Shown: positions 8,832 through 19,168, numbered from the stretch's first letter. The stretch: 64,000 nt of DNA from Allobosea robiniae (GCF_900102525.1 NZ_FNBZ01000002.1:434001-498000); one strand, 5' to 3'. Notes: generated from the sequence alone by a model not told the origin. A program made the numbers and translations.

Positions 8832-8995
8832 TGTCATCCCGTGCGCGCTGAGGCATGTGAATGCCGCTGCGCAGACACGGGACCGTTTCCCGGAAAAGGC
8901 GCCCATGCGGAGGCCGTAAGGACGGGAGCCCCAAGCGTCACGCGGTCCCGTGTCTGCGCAGCAGCGTTTCACGCTGCGGCGCGCACGGGATGACA
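8832..8995. repeat. 164-bp nested inverted-repeat element
   Basis: The outer arms TGTCATCCCGTGCGCGC (8832-8848) and its exact complement (8979-8995) enclose a second perfect 20-base inverted pair at 8866-8885 and 8943-8962. The sequence between the two arm pairs is also partly complementary, so the whole element can fold into one long cruciform. It fills the intergenic gap between the converging YfhO-like and ferredoxin reductase genes. No coding frame is credible in it. Confidence 0.8.
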
Positions 8996-9018
8996 GGCAA
9001 TCGTCCGAAACGCCCCGC

Positions 9019-10667
<1,649 letters not shown>

Positions 10668-10846
10668 GGCGAGAACTCCGGTTTCGTCAGCGACGTTCTT
10701 GCCAGCCGCGAGAGGTGCGGGAAAGGCCGGTGGGGTCCGCTTTGCGCGATTGGTGCTAGCCGGCAAGCAAAACACCTTTTCCGTAGCCGCTTGCATAGGG
10801 CGGCGCGACAGGGCTTGATAGCATACCGACACGAGGAGATTTGCTC

Positions 10847-11287
10847 ATGGGTCTGTTCAGTTTCATCAAGGATGCCGGCGCCAAGATATTCGGCGGCTCA
10901 GCCAAGGCGGCGACCGCCGACGATCTGCAGAAGGAACTCGCCGGGCACGGCCTGCCTGCTGACGTCAACATCCAGATCGACGGCGACAAGGTGAAGGTCT
11001 CCGGCAAGGCCGTTTCGACGGAAGAGGCCGAGAAGATCATTCTCGCGCTCGGCAACACCACGGGCGTGGCCCAGGTCGAATCGGACCTCGCCGTGACCAA
11101 GGAGGCCGCGGCGGCGGTGTTCTACACGGTCAAGAAGGGCGACACGCTCTGGAAGATCGCCGAGGAGCATTACGGCAAGGGCCAGGGCGCCAAGTACACC
11201 GAGATCGTCAAGGCCAACACGCCGCCGGTCAAGAATCCCGACCTGATCCAGCCGGGCTGGGTCCTGCGCATTCCGCCGAAGGGCTGA
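10847..11287 (+). CDS. kbp: K+-binding protein Kbp (BON plus LysM domains)
   Basis: A 146-residue cytoplasmic-type protein matching E. coli Kbp (YgaU) almost residue for residue at the start (MGLFSFIKDAGAKIFGG) and end (DLIQPGWVLRIPPKG). A BON domain covers about residues 25-85 (DVNIQIDGDKVKVSGKA) and a LysM domain about 95-146 (FYTVKKGDTLWKIAEEHYG). In E. coli it binds K+ and changes shape on binding. ATG at 10847 is preferred to TTG at 10841, with AGGAG ten bases upstream. A strong terminator follows. Confidence 0.92.
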   Translation: MGLFSFIKDAGAKIFGGSAKAATADDLQKELAGHGLPADVNIQIDGDKVKVSGKAVSTEEAEKIILALGNTTGVAQVESDLAVTKEAAAAVFYTVKKGDTLWKIAEEHYGKGQGAKYTEIVKANTPPVKNPDLIQPGWVLRIPPKG

Positions 11288-11304
11288 GGCGCCTCGCCGA
11301 CAAG

Positions 11305-11338
11305 GCAGCCGCGCGCCTCGTGCCCGCGGCTGCTTTTT
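11305..11338 (+). terminator. terminator of kbp
   Basis: Stem GCAGCCGCG/CGCGGCTGC with an eleven-base loop and a TTTTTATTTT tail. Confidence 0.85.
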
Positions 11339-11433
11339 ATTTTCGGCACCCGGAAGCGAGGCCGAGCGGTGGCGTTTCCCGGATTGCCGCCCTATCTCAA
11401 CGGCTCGCCCGACCGGGCTGGAGTGGCCTGCCC

Positions 11434-11751
11434 ATGATCGTGAACGACCTCGATATCGACGCCATCAAGGTGGGGTTGGACGATGGCTCCATCCTTCTGG
11501 TCGACGTGCGCGAGCCGCATGAATTCGCCGCCGGGCATATTCCCGGTTCGGTCTCGCGGCCTTTGTCTCAATTCGACCCCGCGGACCTGCCGAACGAGCC
11601 CGGCAAGCGCATCGTGTTGTCCTGCGCGGCGGGCGTGCGCTCGCGGCGGGCACTGGAATTCGCCCAGTCGGCGGGGCTCGACATCGACAGCCACTATGCC
11701 GGCGGCTTCAAGGACTGGCTGATGCACGGCGAGCCGGTGGAGCAGGATTGA
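11434..11751 (+). CDS. rhodanese-like domain protein
   Basis: A 105-residue single rhodanese domain: LLVDVREPHEFAAGHIPGS, then the active-site loop LSCAAGVRS with the catalytic Cys (about residue 66), then YAGGFKDWLMHGEP. Such domains transfer sulfane sulfur or carry persulfide. ATG at 11434 with GGAG about ten bases upstream. No Fe-S or thiolation partner is adjacent, so the acceptor is unknown. Confidence 0.88.
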   Translation: MIVNDLDIDAIKVGLDDGSILLVDVREPHEFAAGHIPGSVSRPLSQFDPADLPNEPGKRIVLSCAAGVRSRRALEFAQSAGLDIDSHYAGGFKDWLMHGEPVEQD

Positions 11752-11803
11752 GGCCCTGAGGCCTCATCCACGCCCACGCCGCCCGTAGACCAAGGATAAA
11801 ACC

Positions 11804-12763
11804 ATGCTGACCCGAACTTTCTTCTACGGTGCGGCCTGCGCCACCGCGCTGCTCCTGGCCGCTCCGGGAGCCGGCTGGGCGCAGAGCGCCGCGACCGTTC
11901 CCGCCGGCAGCGCCAGCAAGGCCGCCGATGACGATCTCCAGGCCGCGATCACCAAGTCGAACGCCTATACCGGACTGATGAACCGCACGCTGCGGGCGAT
12001 CCAGTCCTGGGAGCGCTATGACAGCTGGGTCGATATGAAGAAGGGTCCGACCGGCAAGGAGCGCTACATCACCTACGGGCTCTACAGCCTTTACGACGTC
12101 AACAGCGAGATCAAGAAGGCCGAGGAGGCGATGGCACGGGAGCCGAAGCTGCCGGCGATCGACGAGACCATGGGCCGCTATATCAAGGCCTATCAGGAGC
12201 TGGCGCCGCTGATCACCAGGGCCGAGCGCTACTACGACCGCAAGGACTATCGCGACGACAATCTCGCGGAGGGCCAGAAGCTGCACGCGCTGATGGTGCC
12301 GGCGGCGAAGACCTTCCTCGAGGAGCGGGCCAAGGTCGATGCGCTGATGCGCGTCTACAAGCGCGGGCTCGACCAGCGCGAGCTTGCCTCGGTCGAGCAG
12401 CGCGAGGGCAAGTCGGCCCGCTGGCAGGTGCGCAATATCATGATCAACGCGCGTGCCGTGATGGACCTGATGCCGAGCAACGAGAGCCCGATCGTCGACC
12501 TCAAGTCCTTCAACGCCGCGATTGCCGACTATGCCGCCGCCGTCCGCGAGATGGATGCGTTCAAGGACAAGGAGCCCAAGGGCGTGCCCTTCATCGAGAG
12601 CCAGGCGAGCTCCTGGCTCGGCAAGCTGCGCGATTTCAGCGACAAGCTCGCCAAGAGCAAGGGCGATGTCCGGCGCGGCGCGGCGAACGACGCCAACTGG
12701 CTGGTGAGCAGCTACAACACCATGGTTTCGCTGTCGGAGACGGCGGTGCGCATGTCGCGTTGA
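11804..12763 (+). CDS. DUF3829 (YiiG-like) exported protein
   Basis: A 319-residue protein with a clear signal peptide (MLTRTFFYGAACATALLLAA, cut near GWA-QS). The mature part is helical and charged, with conserved DUF3829 features (KSNAYTGLMNRT, YDSWVDMKKGPTGKERYI, YYDRKDYRDDNLAEGQ, ASSWLGKLRDF). Known members are periplasmic or lipoprotein proteins of unknown function. AAGGA lies eight bases before ATG 11804. A hairpin at 12782-12808 ends the unit. Confidence 0.82.
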   Translation: MLTRTFFYGAACATALLLAAPGAGWAQSAATVPAGSASKAADDDLQAAITKSNAYTGLMNRTLRAIQSWERYDSWVDMKKGPTGKERYITYGLYSLYDVNSEIKKAEEAMAREPKLPAIDETMGRYIKAYQELAPLITRAERYYDRKDYRDDNLAEGQKLHALMVPAAKTFLEERAKVDALMRVYKRGLDQRELASVEQREGKSARWQVRNIMINARAVMDLMPSNESPIVDLKSFNAAIADYAAAVREMDAFKDKEPKGVPFIESQASSWLGKLRDFSDKLAKSKGDVRRGAANDANWLVSSYNTMVSLSETAVRMSR

Positions 12764-12781
12764 GTTCGATGCGTGCGGCGC

Positions 12782-12808
12782 AGCCCCGGCGCGTGGTGCG
12801 CCGGGGCT
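12782..12808 (+). terminator. probable terminator after the DUF3829 gene
   Basis: Perfect eleven-base stem AGCCCCGGCGC/GCGCCGGGGCT with a five-base loop. No T-run follows, so it is less certain. Confidence 0.5.
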
Positions 12809-12864
12809 GACGTGGCGCGGTTTATGCTCCAGTCTTTCATTAGACCTAACTGAGGATATGCCTC

Positions 12865-15174
12865 ATGCGTCCCATGAAATTCGGTTTCGGCCAGCCGGTG
12901 CGGCGGGTCGAGGATCAGCGCCTGACGACTGGCGCCGGCCGGTATACGGATGACATCGCAGCCGAGGGTGCCCTGCACGCCTTCGTCCTGCGCTCGCCTT
13001 ACGCCCATGCGCGCTTCGCCGTCGCCGATGTCGAGACGGCCGGCAAGATGAAGGGCGTCAAGCTCATCCTGACCGGTGCGGATGTCTCGGGGTATGGCGA
13101 TCTGCCGTGCAAGGGGCATGTGAAGACCACCTCTGGCGAGATGTCGGAATCCTTGCCCGTTCCGGTGCTGCCGACCGACACGGTGCGCCATGTCGGCGAG
13201 GCCGTCGCCTTCATCGTCGCGGAGACGCTGGCGCAGGCGCGCGACGCGGCCGAGGCCATTGCGATCGACTGGGACCCGCTGCCGGCCGTGACCGGCATTG
13301 CAGAGGCGTTGGAAAAGGGCGCGCCGCAGGTCTGGCCCGACCGCAAGGGCAATGTCGCCTTCGAAGCCGAGCAGGGTGACCGCGCGAAGACCGAGAAGGC
13401 CTTCGCCAAGGCGGCGCGCACCGTCTCGCTGACGGTCGTCAACAACCGGCTCGCCTCCAACTACATGGAGACGCGGGCCTGCATCGCCGAATACGACAAG
13501 GCCGACAAGCGCTGGACCCTGACCCTGGGCAGCCAGGGCAGCCACGGCATGCGCGACCTGATCGCGACCTATGTGCTCAAGGTCGATCCCAAGCGCATCC
13601 GCGTGGTGACGCCGGATGTCGGCGGCGGCTTCGGCACCAAGATCTTCCTCTATCGCGAATATCCGCTGGCGATGATCGCGGCCGAGAAGCTGAAGCGCCC
13701 GGTGCGCTGGGTCGCCGATCGCAACGAGCATTTCCTCGCCGATACGCATGGCCGCGCCAATCTCGCGACGGCGACGATGGCGCTGGATGCCAAGGGCCGG
13801 TTCATCGGCCTGAAGGTCGATCTCTCGGCCGAGATGGGCGCCTGGCTCTCGCAATACGGGCCCTTCATCCCGTGGGTCGGCACGACGATGACGCCCGGCT
13901 GCTACAGCATTCCGGCCGTGCATGTCGTCTTCCGTGGCGTGCTGACCCACACCACCCCCGTCGATGCCTATCGCGGCGCCGGCCGTCCCGAGGCGGCCTA
14001 TCTGATCGAGCGGCTGGTCGACGCCATCGCACGCGAGACCGGCAAGGCGCCGGAAGCGGTCAGGGCGCAGAATTTCGTCAAGCCGACGGAGATGCCCCAT
14101 TCGACGCAGACCGGACCGGTCTACGATTCCGGCGAGTTCGAAGGCCATATGCGCCAGGCGATGGATGTCGCCGACTGGAAGGGCTTCAAGGCCCGCCAGA
14201 AGGCATCGGCCAAGGCCGGCAAGATCCGCGGCATCGGCCTGGCCTGCTATATCGAGGCCTGCGGCGGCGGCGGGCCGGAGAGTTCGACCGTGATCCTGGA
14301 AAAGGACGGCACCGTCACGGTGCTGATCGGCACGCAGTCGAACGGGCAGGGGCATGAGACGGCCTATTCGCAGCTCGTCTCGCAGCATCTCGATATCCCG
14401 ATGGACCGCATCCGCGTCGTGCAGGGCGATACCGACCGGGTCGAGACCGGCTCGGGCACCGGCGGTTCGCGCTCGATTCCGGTGGGAGGGGCGGCGCTCG
14501 ACAAGGCGACGGGCATCCTCACCGACAACCTGAAGCAGCTCGCCTCGGAGAAGCTCGAGGCGGCGGTCGGCGATCTCGAGATCACCGAGGGCGCGGTGCG
14601 CATCGTCGGCACCGACAAGTCGCTCGACCTCGCCGCGATCGCGGCGCTGCCGGGCGCGACGCCGGCCATGCTCAAGGTGCACCAGAGCTGGCAGCCGCCG
14701 GAGGCGACCTATCCGAACGGCACCCATGTCTGCGAGCTGGAGATCGATCCCGGCACCGGCGGCACGGAGATCCTCAACTATGTCGTCGTCGATGATTTCG
14801 GCGTGACGCTGAACCCGCTGATGCTGCAGGGCCAGGTCCATGGCGGCGCGGCCCAGGGCATCGGCCAGGCGCTGATGGAGGAGATTCGCTTCGATCCGGA
14901 CGGGCAGATGCTGACCGCGACGTTCATGGACTATGCCCTGCCGCGCGCCGTTGACATCCCGAACTTCCATTTCGAGACGCGCAATGTCCGCTGCCTGACC
15001 AACGCCATCGGCGTGAAGGGCGCGGGCGAGGCCGGAGCGATCGGCGCCTGCCCGGCGGTGATGAACGCGATGGTCGATGCGCTCGACCGTGCGGCCGGCA
15101 TCAAGGCGATGGACATGCCGGCGACGCCGCTCAAGGTGTTCACGGCGCTGAAGGAGGCCGGATATCGGCTTTGA
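12865..15174 (+). CDS. molybdopterin hydroxylase large subunit (CoxL form II / aldehyde oxidase-like)
   Basis: A 769-residue xanthine-dehydrogenase-family Mo subunit of normal length. N-terminal FGQPVRRVEDQRLTTGAGRY is typical of CoxL-like proteins. The active-site loop reads AYRGAGR (near residue 370), the form II signature, not the AYRCSFR of true CO dehydrogenase. GVKGAGEAGAIG near residue 720 carries the catalytic Glu. So it is probably a hydroxylase of an aldehyde or heterocycle, substrate unknown. The medium FAD and small 2Fe-2S subunits are not encoded within several kilobases. No Tat signal is seen. A hairpin separates it from the downstream cytochrome genes. Confidence 0.88.
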   Translation: MRPMKFGFGQPVRRVEDQRLTTGAGRYTDDIAAEGALHAFVLRSPYAHARFAVADVETAGKMKGVKLILTGADVSGYGDLPCKGHVKTTSGEMSESLPVPVLPTDTVRHVGEAVAFIVAETLAQARDAAEAIAIDWDPLPAVTGIAEALEKGAPQVWPDRKGNVAFEAEQGDRAKTEKAFAKAARTVSLTVVNNRLASNYMETRACIAEYDKADKRWTLTLGSQGSHGMRDLIATYVLKVDPKRIRVVTPDVGGGFGTKIFLYREYPLAMIAAEKLKRPVRWVADRNEHFLADTHGRANLATATMALDAKGRFIGLKVDLSAEMGAWLSQYGPFIPWVGTTMTPGCYSIPAVHVVFRGVLTHTTPVDAYRGAGRPEAAYLIERLVDAIARETGKAPEAVRAQNFVKPTEMPHSTQTGPVYDSGEFEGHMRQAMDVADWKGFKARQKASAKAGKIRGIGLACYIEACGGGGPESSTVILEKDGTVTVLIGTQSNGQGHETAYSQLVSQHLDIPMDRIRVVQGDTDRVETGSGTGGSRSIPVGGAALDKATGILTDNLKQLASEKLEAAVGDLEITEGAVRIVGTDKSLDLAAIAALPGATPAMLKVHQSWQPPEATYPNGTHVCELEIDPGTGGTEILNYVVVDDFGVTLNPLMLQGQVHGGAAQGIGQALMEEIRFDPDGQMLTATFMDYALPRAVDIPNFHFETRNVRCLTNAIGVKGAGEAGAIGACPAVMNAMVDALDRAAGIKAMDMPATPLKVFTALKEAGYRL

Positions 15175-15181
15175 TGCAAGG

Positions 15182-15207
15182 GCGGGCTTGCGGCGCTGCA
15201 AGCCCGC
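15182..15207 (+). terminator. terminator after the Mo-hydroxylase gene
   Basis: Perfect nine-base stem GCGGGCTTG/CAAGCCCGC with an eight-base loop. It separates the hydroxylase gene from the cytochrome c' gene. Confidence 0.6.
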
Positions 15208-15305
15208 TCACGCAAAAGCGACTGGCTTAGGTTGCGATCATCGTTTGATCTGGACGAGTTCAAAACAGCGCCGGATGGCGCGGACTTGTCTTTGAGGGGA
15301 ACTGA

Positions 15306-15737
15306 ATGATCCGCACCGCTCTCGTTCTTGCCGGCCTCGGGCTCGGCCTTACCGCCGTGATGGCGCAGTCGAACCCGATCACGGAGCGCCAGCAGACGAT
15401 GAAGGGCGTCGGCGGGGCCACGCGCGAAGGGGCGGCGATGGCCAAGGGCGAAGCCGCCTTCGATGCCGCCAAGGCGCAGGCGATCTTCAAGACCTATGCC
15501 GATGCGGCCAAGAAGATGCCCACCCTGTTCCCGGATTCCTCCAGGACCGGCGGCGAGACCACGGCCGCTCCGAAGATCTGGGAGGATCAGGCAGGCTTCA
15601 AGGCGGCCTTCGCCAAGTTCGAGACCGATGCGGCCGCTGGCGCGAGCGTCGCCAATCTCGATGGTTTCCGCACCGCCTTCGGCGCGGCCACGAAGAACTG
15701 CGGCACCTGCCACGAGGCCTACCGCATCAAGAAGTGA
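15306..15737 (+). CDS. cytochrome c' (c-556 type)
   Basis: A 143-residue exported protein: a signal peptide ending about AVMA-QS, then a four-helix bundle, then the haem-binding CGTCH close to the C-terminus (NCGTCHEAYRIKK), the hallmark placement of class II cytochromes c. They bind small gases such as NO or act in electron transfer. GAGGGG precedes ATG 15306. A terminator follows, so it is probably its own transcript. Confidence 0.9.
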   Translation: MIRTALVLAGLGLGLTAVMAQSNPITERQQTMKGVGGATREGAAMAKGEAAFDAAKAQAIFKTYADAAKKMPTLFPDSSRTGGETTAAPKIWEDQAGFKAAFAKFETDAAAGASVANLDGFRTAFGAATKNCGTCHEAYRIKK

Positions 15738-15760
15738 CCGGCTTCGCGGCCGGTTCCGGA

Positions 15761-15791
15761 AGCGGGCGCCGGCGACGGCCGCCCGCTTTTT
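15761..15791 (+). terminator. terminator of the cytochrome c' gene
   Basis: Stem AGCGGGC/GCCCGCT with additional inner GCC/GGC pairing, followed by TTTTT. Confidence 0.75.
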
Positions 15792-15920
15792 CGTGGCTGA
15801 GGGAGCTTTTGACCGCTCACGGGCGTTGAAAACGGGCCAGTCTGGAATTGCTGCGATTTCAGGGTTGCCGATGAAGTGCCGGCCCGTCCAATCTGCCGGA
15901 CGTCCTGACGGGAGACCTCG

Positions 15921-16862
15921 ATGCTGTTGCTGCGCCGCCTTTTCGTGACCCTCGTCCTTCTGGCGGCCGTCGCTTTCGCGGGCTTCTACGTGCTGACCGA
16001 CCCGCGCGTGGTTTCGCCCTCGCCGGAGATCGGGGCGTTGCCGGCAGCGGATGTCGAGAACGGCAAGCTGCTGTTTTCGGCCGGCGGCTGCACCTCCTGC
16101 CATGCGACGCCCGGGCAAGACGACAAGCTCAAGCTCGGTGGCGGGCTTGCGCTGGAATCGGCTTTCGGCACCTTCCATGCTCCCAATATCTCGCCGCACA
16201 CGCGTGACGGCATCGGCAACTGGGGCGTGCAGGATTTCGTCGATGCGATGGCGGCGGGCGTCTCGCCCTCCGGGCAGCATCTCTACCCGTCCTTCCCCTA
16301 TACCTCCTACCGGCTGATGCCGCCGAAGGCGCTGGCCGACCTCTTCGCCTATATCCGCACGCTGCCGCCGGTCGAGGGCAAGGCGGCTGCGCATGACCTG
16401 CGCTTCCCCTTCAACATCCGCCGGGTCGTCGGCGGCTGGAAGTTGCTGTTCTTCGAGCGCACGCCGTTCCGGCCCGATCCGAGCCAGAGCGAAGCCTGGA
16501 ACCGCGGCGCCTATCTGGTCAATGGCCCCGGCCATTGCGCCGAGTGCCATTCCAACCGCAACGCGCTTGGCGCCATCGTCCCGGCAACCCGCTTCGCCGG
16601 CGGCCCCGATCCCGAAGGCAAGGGCTGGGTGCCGAACATCACGCAATCGGAGAACGGTCTCGCCAAGTGGTCGAAGGAGGAGATTGCCGAACTCTTGAAG
16701 ACCGGCTTCACGCCGGATTTCGACAGCGTCGGCGGCTCGATGGCGTCGGTCGTGCGCAATATCGCGCAGTTGCCCGAGGGCGATCGGATGGCGATGGCGG
16801 AATACCTGAAGTCGCTGCCGGCGGTGGAAGGGCCGGCGCGGCCGCAGGCCAAGGCGCCCTGA
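15921..16862 (+). CDS. membrane-anchored dihaem cytochrome c
   Basis: A 313-residue protein with an N-terminal hydrophobic anchor or signal (LFVTLVLLAAVAFAGFYVL) and two cytochrome c domains, haem motifs CTSCH (about residue 58) and CAECH (about 204). The layout resembles the cytochrome subunits of periplasmic alcohol, aldehyde or gluconate dehydrogenases. It should carry electrons in the periplasm towards the respiratory chain. Its dehydrogenase partner is not obvious: the Mo-hydroxylase upstream is predicted cytoplasmic and lies behind two terminators. GGGAGA before ATG 15921. Confidence 0.88.
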   Translation: MLLLRRLFVTLVLLAAVAFAGFYVLTDPRVVSPSPEIGALPAADVENGKLLFSAGGCTSCHATPGQDDKLKLGGGLALESAFGTFHAPNISPHTRDGIGNWGVQDFVDAMAAGVSPSGQHLYPSFPYTSYRLMPPKALADLFAYIRTLPPVEGKAAAHDLRFPFNIRRVVGGWKLLFFERTPFRPDPSQSEAWNRGAYLVNGPGHCAECHSNRNALGAIVPATRFAGGPDPEGKGWVPNITQSENGLAKWSKEEIAELLKTGFTPDFDSVGGSMASVVRNIAQLPEGDRMAMAEYLKSLPAVEGPARPQAKAP

Positions 16863-16881
16863 AGCGCCGCAGCGAGGCAGC

Positions 16882-17517
16882 ATGCGCTTCAAGGCCGTCA
16901 TGGTCGATGTCGATGGCGTCGTGATCGTGCACCCCGATCCGCGGGGCTGGTCGGCGCATCTCGAGCGCGATCTCGGCCTGTCGAAGACACTGCTCCAGTC
17001 GGCATTCTTCGAACCGCATTGGCAGGACGTCATTCTCGGGCGAGCCGGCTTGCGGGAGCGTCTCGGGCCGGTGCTGGCCGAGATCGCGCCAGGGCTCGGC
17101 GTCGACAGGCTGATCCGCTACTGGTTCGAGAACGATGCCCATCTCGATCAAGGGCTGCTGGTGCAGCTCGCGCCGATCCGGGCCGGTGGCGTGACGCTGC
17201 ATCTCGCCACCGTGCAGGAGCATGAGCGCGCCCGCTACATCTGGGACGCGCTCGGGCTGAAGCAGCATTTCGACGGGATGCACTATGCGGCCGAACTCGG
17301 CTGGGCCAAGCCCGCAGCGCAGTTCTTCCAGGCCGCGGCGGCGCGATCCGGCTTTGCGCCGGATGAGATCTTCTTCATCGACGACAAGCAGGCGAATGTC
17401 GACGCAGCGCGCGCGGAAGGCTGGAGTGCGGCCCTGTGGGATGGTACCCGGCCACTGGCTGCGCTGATGGCCGAAGCGGCGGAGCGCCCGCCGCCTACTC
17501 CATCACCGCGGCCTTGA
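16882..17517 (+). CDS. HAD-superfamily hydrolase
   Basis: A 211-residue phosphatase-like protein. HAD motif I is VDVDGVV (catalytic Asp at about residue 9, with the second Asp two residues on), and motif IV is FFIDDKQANVDAA, followed by a normal HAD end. Substrate unknown. It starts 19 bases after the dihaem cytochrome stop, so they may be co-transcribed. Its last 23 bases overlap the convergent XRE regulator gene, a tail-to-tail overlap; the last codons (PPPTPSPRP) look like read-through into that overlap. Confidence 0.85.
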   Translation: MRFKAVMVDVDGVVIVHPDPRGWSAHLERDLGLSKTLLQSAFFEPHWQDVILGRAGLRERLGPVLAEIAPGLGVDRLIRYWFENDAHLDQGLLVQLAPIRAGGVTLHLATVQEHERARYIWDALGLKQHFDGMHYAAELGWAKPAAQFFQAAAARSGFAPDEIFFIDDKQANVDAARAEGWSAALWDGTRPLAALMAEAAERPPPTPSPRP

Positions 17518-18115
17518 GGATGCAGACCATCAGGGCGGTTCCGGGCTCGCTGCCGACACAGCGGACGACATGGCGGCGGTCGCAGCGATAGCGCAGCGTC
17601 TCGCCGGCCTTGGCGCGCTGGATGATGTCACCGACCTCCACCTCGAACTCGCCTGACGTCACCGAGAGCGATTCGATCGAGCCACGCTGATGGCCCTCGG
17701 AATCGAGCTCGCCGCCGGGTTCGGACGAGACCTCGTACCATTGCAGCCATTCGACCGTCTTGATCCAGCCGACGATGGCAAGGCGCAGCTTGCCGTCCTC
17801 GGAGACGAGGATCGGCGTGTCGGCGCGGGTGGTCTTGTCGATGAAAGGCTCTTCCTCGCCGCTGGAGAGGACGCGCTCGATCGAGATGTCGAGCGCCTGT
17901 GACAGCCGCCAGATCGTCGCCAGCGTCGGGTTGGTCTCGTTGCGCTCGATCTGGCTGATGATCGACTTGGCGACACCGGACTGCTCGGCGAGGTCGGAGA
18001 GCGAGAAGTTGTAGGCCTTGCGCAGGCGCTGGATGGTCTTGCCGAGCTGGCCGGAGATGACCTGAGCCCCGGATTCAAGCTCCCGCCCGCCGCGCTCCTT
18101 GGTCTCGATTCCCAT
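17495..18115 (-). CDS. XRE-family regulator with C-terminal cupin domain
   Basis: A 206-residue transcription factor: helix-turn-helix about residues 26-80 (LRKAYNFSLSDLAEQSGVAK, then ISQIERNETNPTLATIWRLS), and a cupin sensor about 105-200 ending HVVRCVGSEPGTALMVCI. Proteins of this build (PuuR type) often control amine, amino-acid or exporter genes. It lies 88 bases downstream of the DMT exporter gene on the same strand. Two direct copies of ATCGTTTG, 20 bases apart at 18142-18149 and 18162-18169, sit in its promoter and could be its own operator. Confidence 0.88.
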   Translation of the reverse strand: MGIETKERGGRELESGAQVISGQLGKTIQRLRKAYNFSLSDLAEQSGVAKSIISQIERNETNPTLATIWRLSQALDISIERVLSSGEEEPFIDKTTRADTPILVSEDGKLRLAIVGWIKTVEWLQWYEVSSEPGGELDSEGHQRGSIESLSVTSGEFEVEVGDIIQRAKAGETLRYRCDRRHVVRCVGSEPGTALMVCILKAAVME

Positions 18116-18141
18116 CCGTCCGGCCCCTGTTCGACTGTGAA

Positions 18142-18169
18142 ATCGTTTGTAACGGCGGACGATCGTTTG
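18142..18169. promoter_or_regulatory. direct repeats ATCGTTTG, candidate operator
   Basis: Two exact 8-mers on one face of the helix (20-base period) just upstream of the XRE-cupin start. Autoregulation is an inference. Confidence 0.4.
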
Positions 18170-18203
18170 AACAAGCGAACTGTGCCGGAGCCGACCGATG
18201 CCG

Positions 18204-19127
18204 TCAGGTCATGCGGCTGGGGCCGACTTCGCGCTGCTCGCGGCGGGCAAGGCCGAGCTGGCGTTCGCGCAGGATTACGTAGATGCCCGAGGCGATGACG
18301 ATGGTCGCGCCGATCAGGATCGCCAGGGCCGGCCATTCGCCGAACCAGAACCAGCCGATCGCAACCGCCCAGAGCATCGTCGAATATTCGAAGGGCGCGA
18401 TCAGCGAGGCGTCGCCGTAGCGATAGGCCTGGACGATCAGGATCTGGCCGAGACCGCCGAGGATACCGATCAGGACCATCATCGCCGCATCCTGGAGGTC
18501 CGGCATGTTCCAGCCGAGCAGGATGGTCGAGAGGCCGAGCAGGCTGGTCAGCAGCATGAAGTAGAAGACGATGGCGCCGGTGCGCTCGGTCGAGGTCAGG
18601 AGGCGCACCTCGATCGAGGCGAAGGCCGAGCAGAAGGCGCCGGCCAGGCCCAGCATGGCTCCAAGCGCGGCATTGCTGCCGACCGGATGAGCGCCGGCGC
18701 CGAGATGCGGCGAGAGCATGATGAGCACGCCGACGAAACCGATCGTCACCGCGCTCCAGCGATAGATCCGCACGCGCTCCTTGAGGACGAGCGCGGCCAG
18801 CACGACGACGGCCAGCGGAGCGGCATAGCCGATCGCGACGGCCTCCGAGAGCGGCAGGAACTGCAGCGCCGCGAAGCCGCAGAACATGCCGGTCGAGCCC
18901 ATGATGCCGCGCTTGAGATGGCCGCGCAGGTTGTCGGTCTTCAGGGCAGCCGGCAGCTCGGAGCGCCAAGCCAGCCAGATGAGCAGCGGGATCATCGCGA
19001 AGAAGGAGCGGATGAAGACGATCTCGCCGGTCGGATAGCGCGTCGAGATCGACTTGATCCCGGCCGACATCAGCGTGAAGGCCAGCGCCGAGACCAGCTT
19101 GAGGGTGATGCCGAGAAGAGGGGACAA
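18204..19127 (-). CDS. DMT-superfamily (EamA) transporter
   Basis: About 307 residues and ten hydrophobic helices in two EamA repeats (first repeat LKLVSALAFTLMSAGIK, second VGSNAALGAMLGLAGAFCSA). Drug/metabolite transporters usually export amino acids, nucleobases or other small molecules. The start is uncertain: no ATG exists upstream of the first helix. TTG at 19127 gives the family's normal length; the frame stays open to a TTG at 19220, but that extension is basic and non-membrane. The neighbouring XRE-cupin regulator may control it. Confidence 0.8.
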   Translation of the reverse strand: MSPLLGITLKLVSALAFTLMSAGIKSISTRYPTGEIVFIRSFFAMIPLLIWLAWRSELPAALKTDNLRGHLKRGIMGSTGMFCGFAALQFLPLSEAVAIGYAAPLAVVVLAALVLKERVRIYRWSAVTIGFVGVLIMLSPHLGAGAHPVGSNAALGAMLGLAGAFCSAFASIEVRLLTSTERTGAIVFYFMLLTSLLGLSTILLGWNMPDLQDAAMMVLIGILGGLGQILIVQAYRYGDASLIAPFEYSTMLWAVAIGWFWFGEWPALAILIGATIVIASGIYVILRERQLGLARREQREVGPSRMT

Positions 19128-19152
19128 AGCGCGCGGCCGAGGAGCTTGGGAT

Positions 19153-19168
19153 GGTTTCGAGCGAAACC
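19153..19168. repeat. short inverted repeat GGTTTCG-AG-CGAAACC
   Basis: A perfect seven-base inverted repeat in the gap upstream of the DMT gene. It could be an operator or part of a hairpin; nothing more can be said. Confidence 0.35.

Noticed and set aside
12865-15174. True CO dehydrogenase large subunit
   Set aside because: The active-site loop is AYRGAGR, not AYRCSFR, and the coxM and coxS genes are missing.
12712-15201. An 829-codon frame antisense to the Mo-hydroxylase gene
   Set aside because: The other strand encodes a full-length protein with family motifs; long antisense frames are expected at this GC content.
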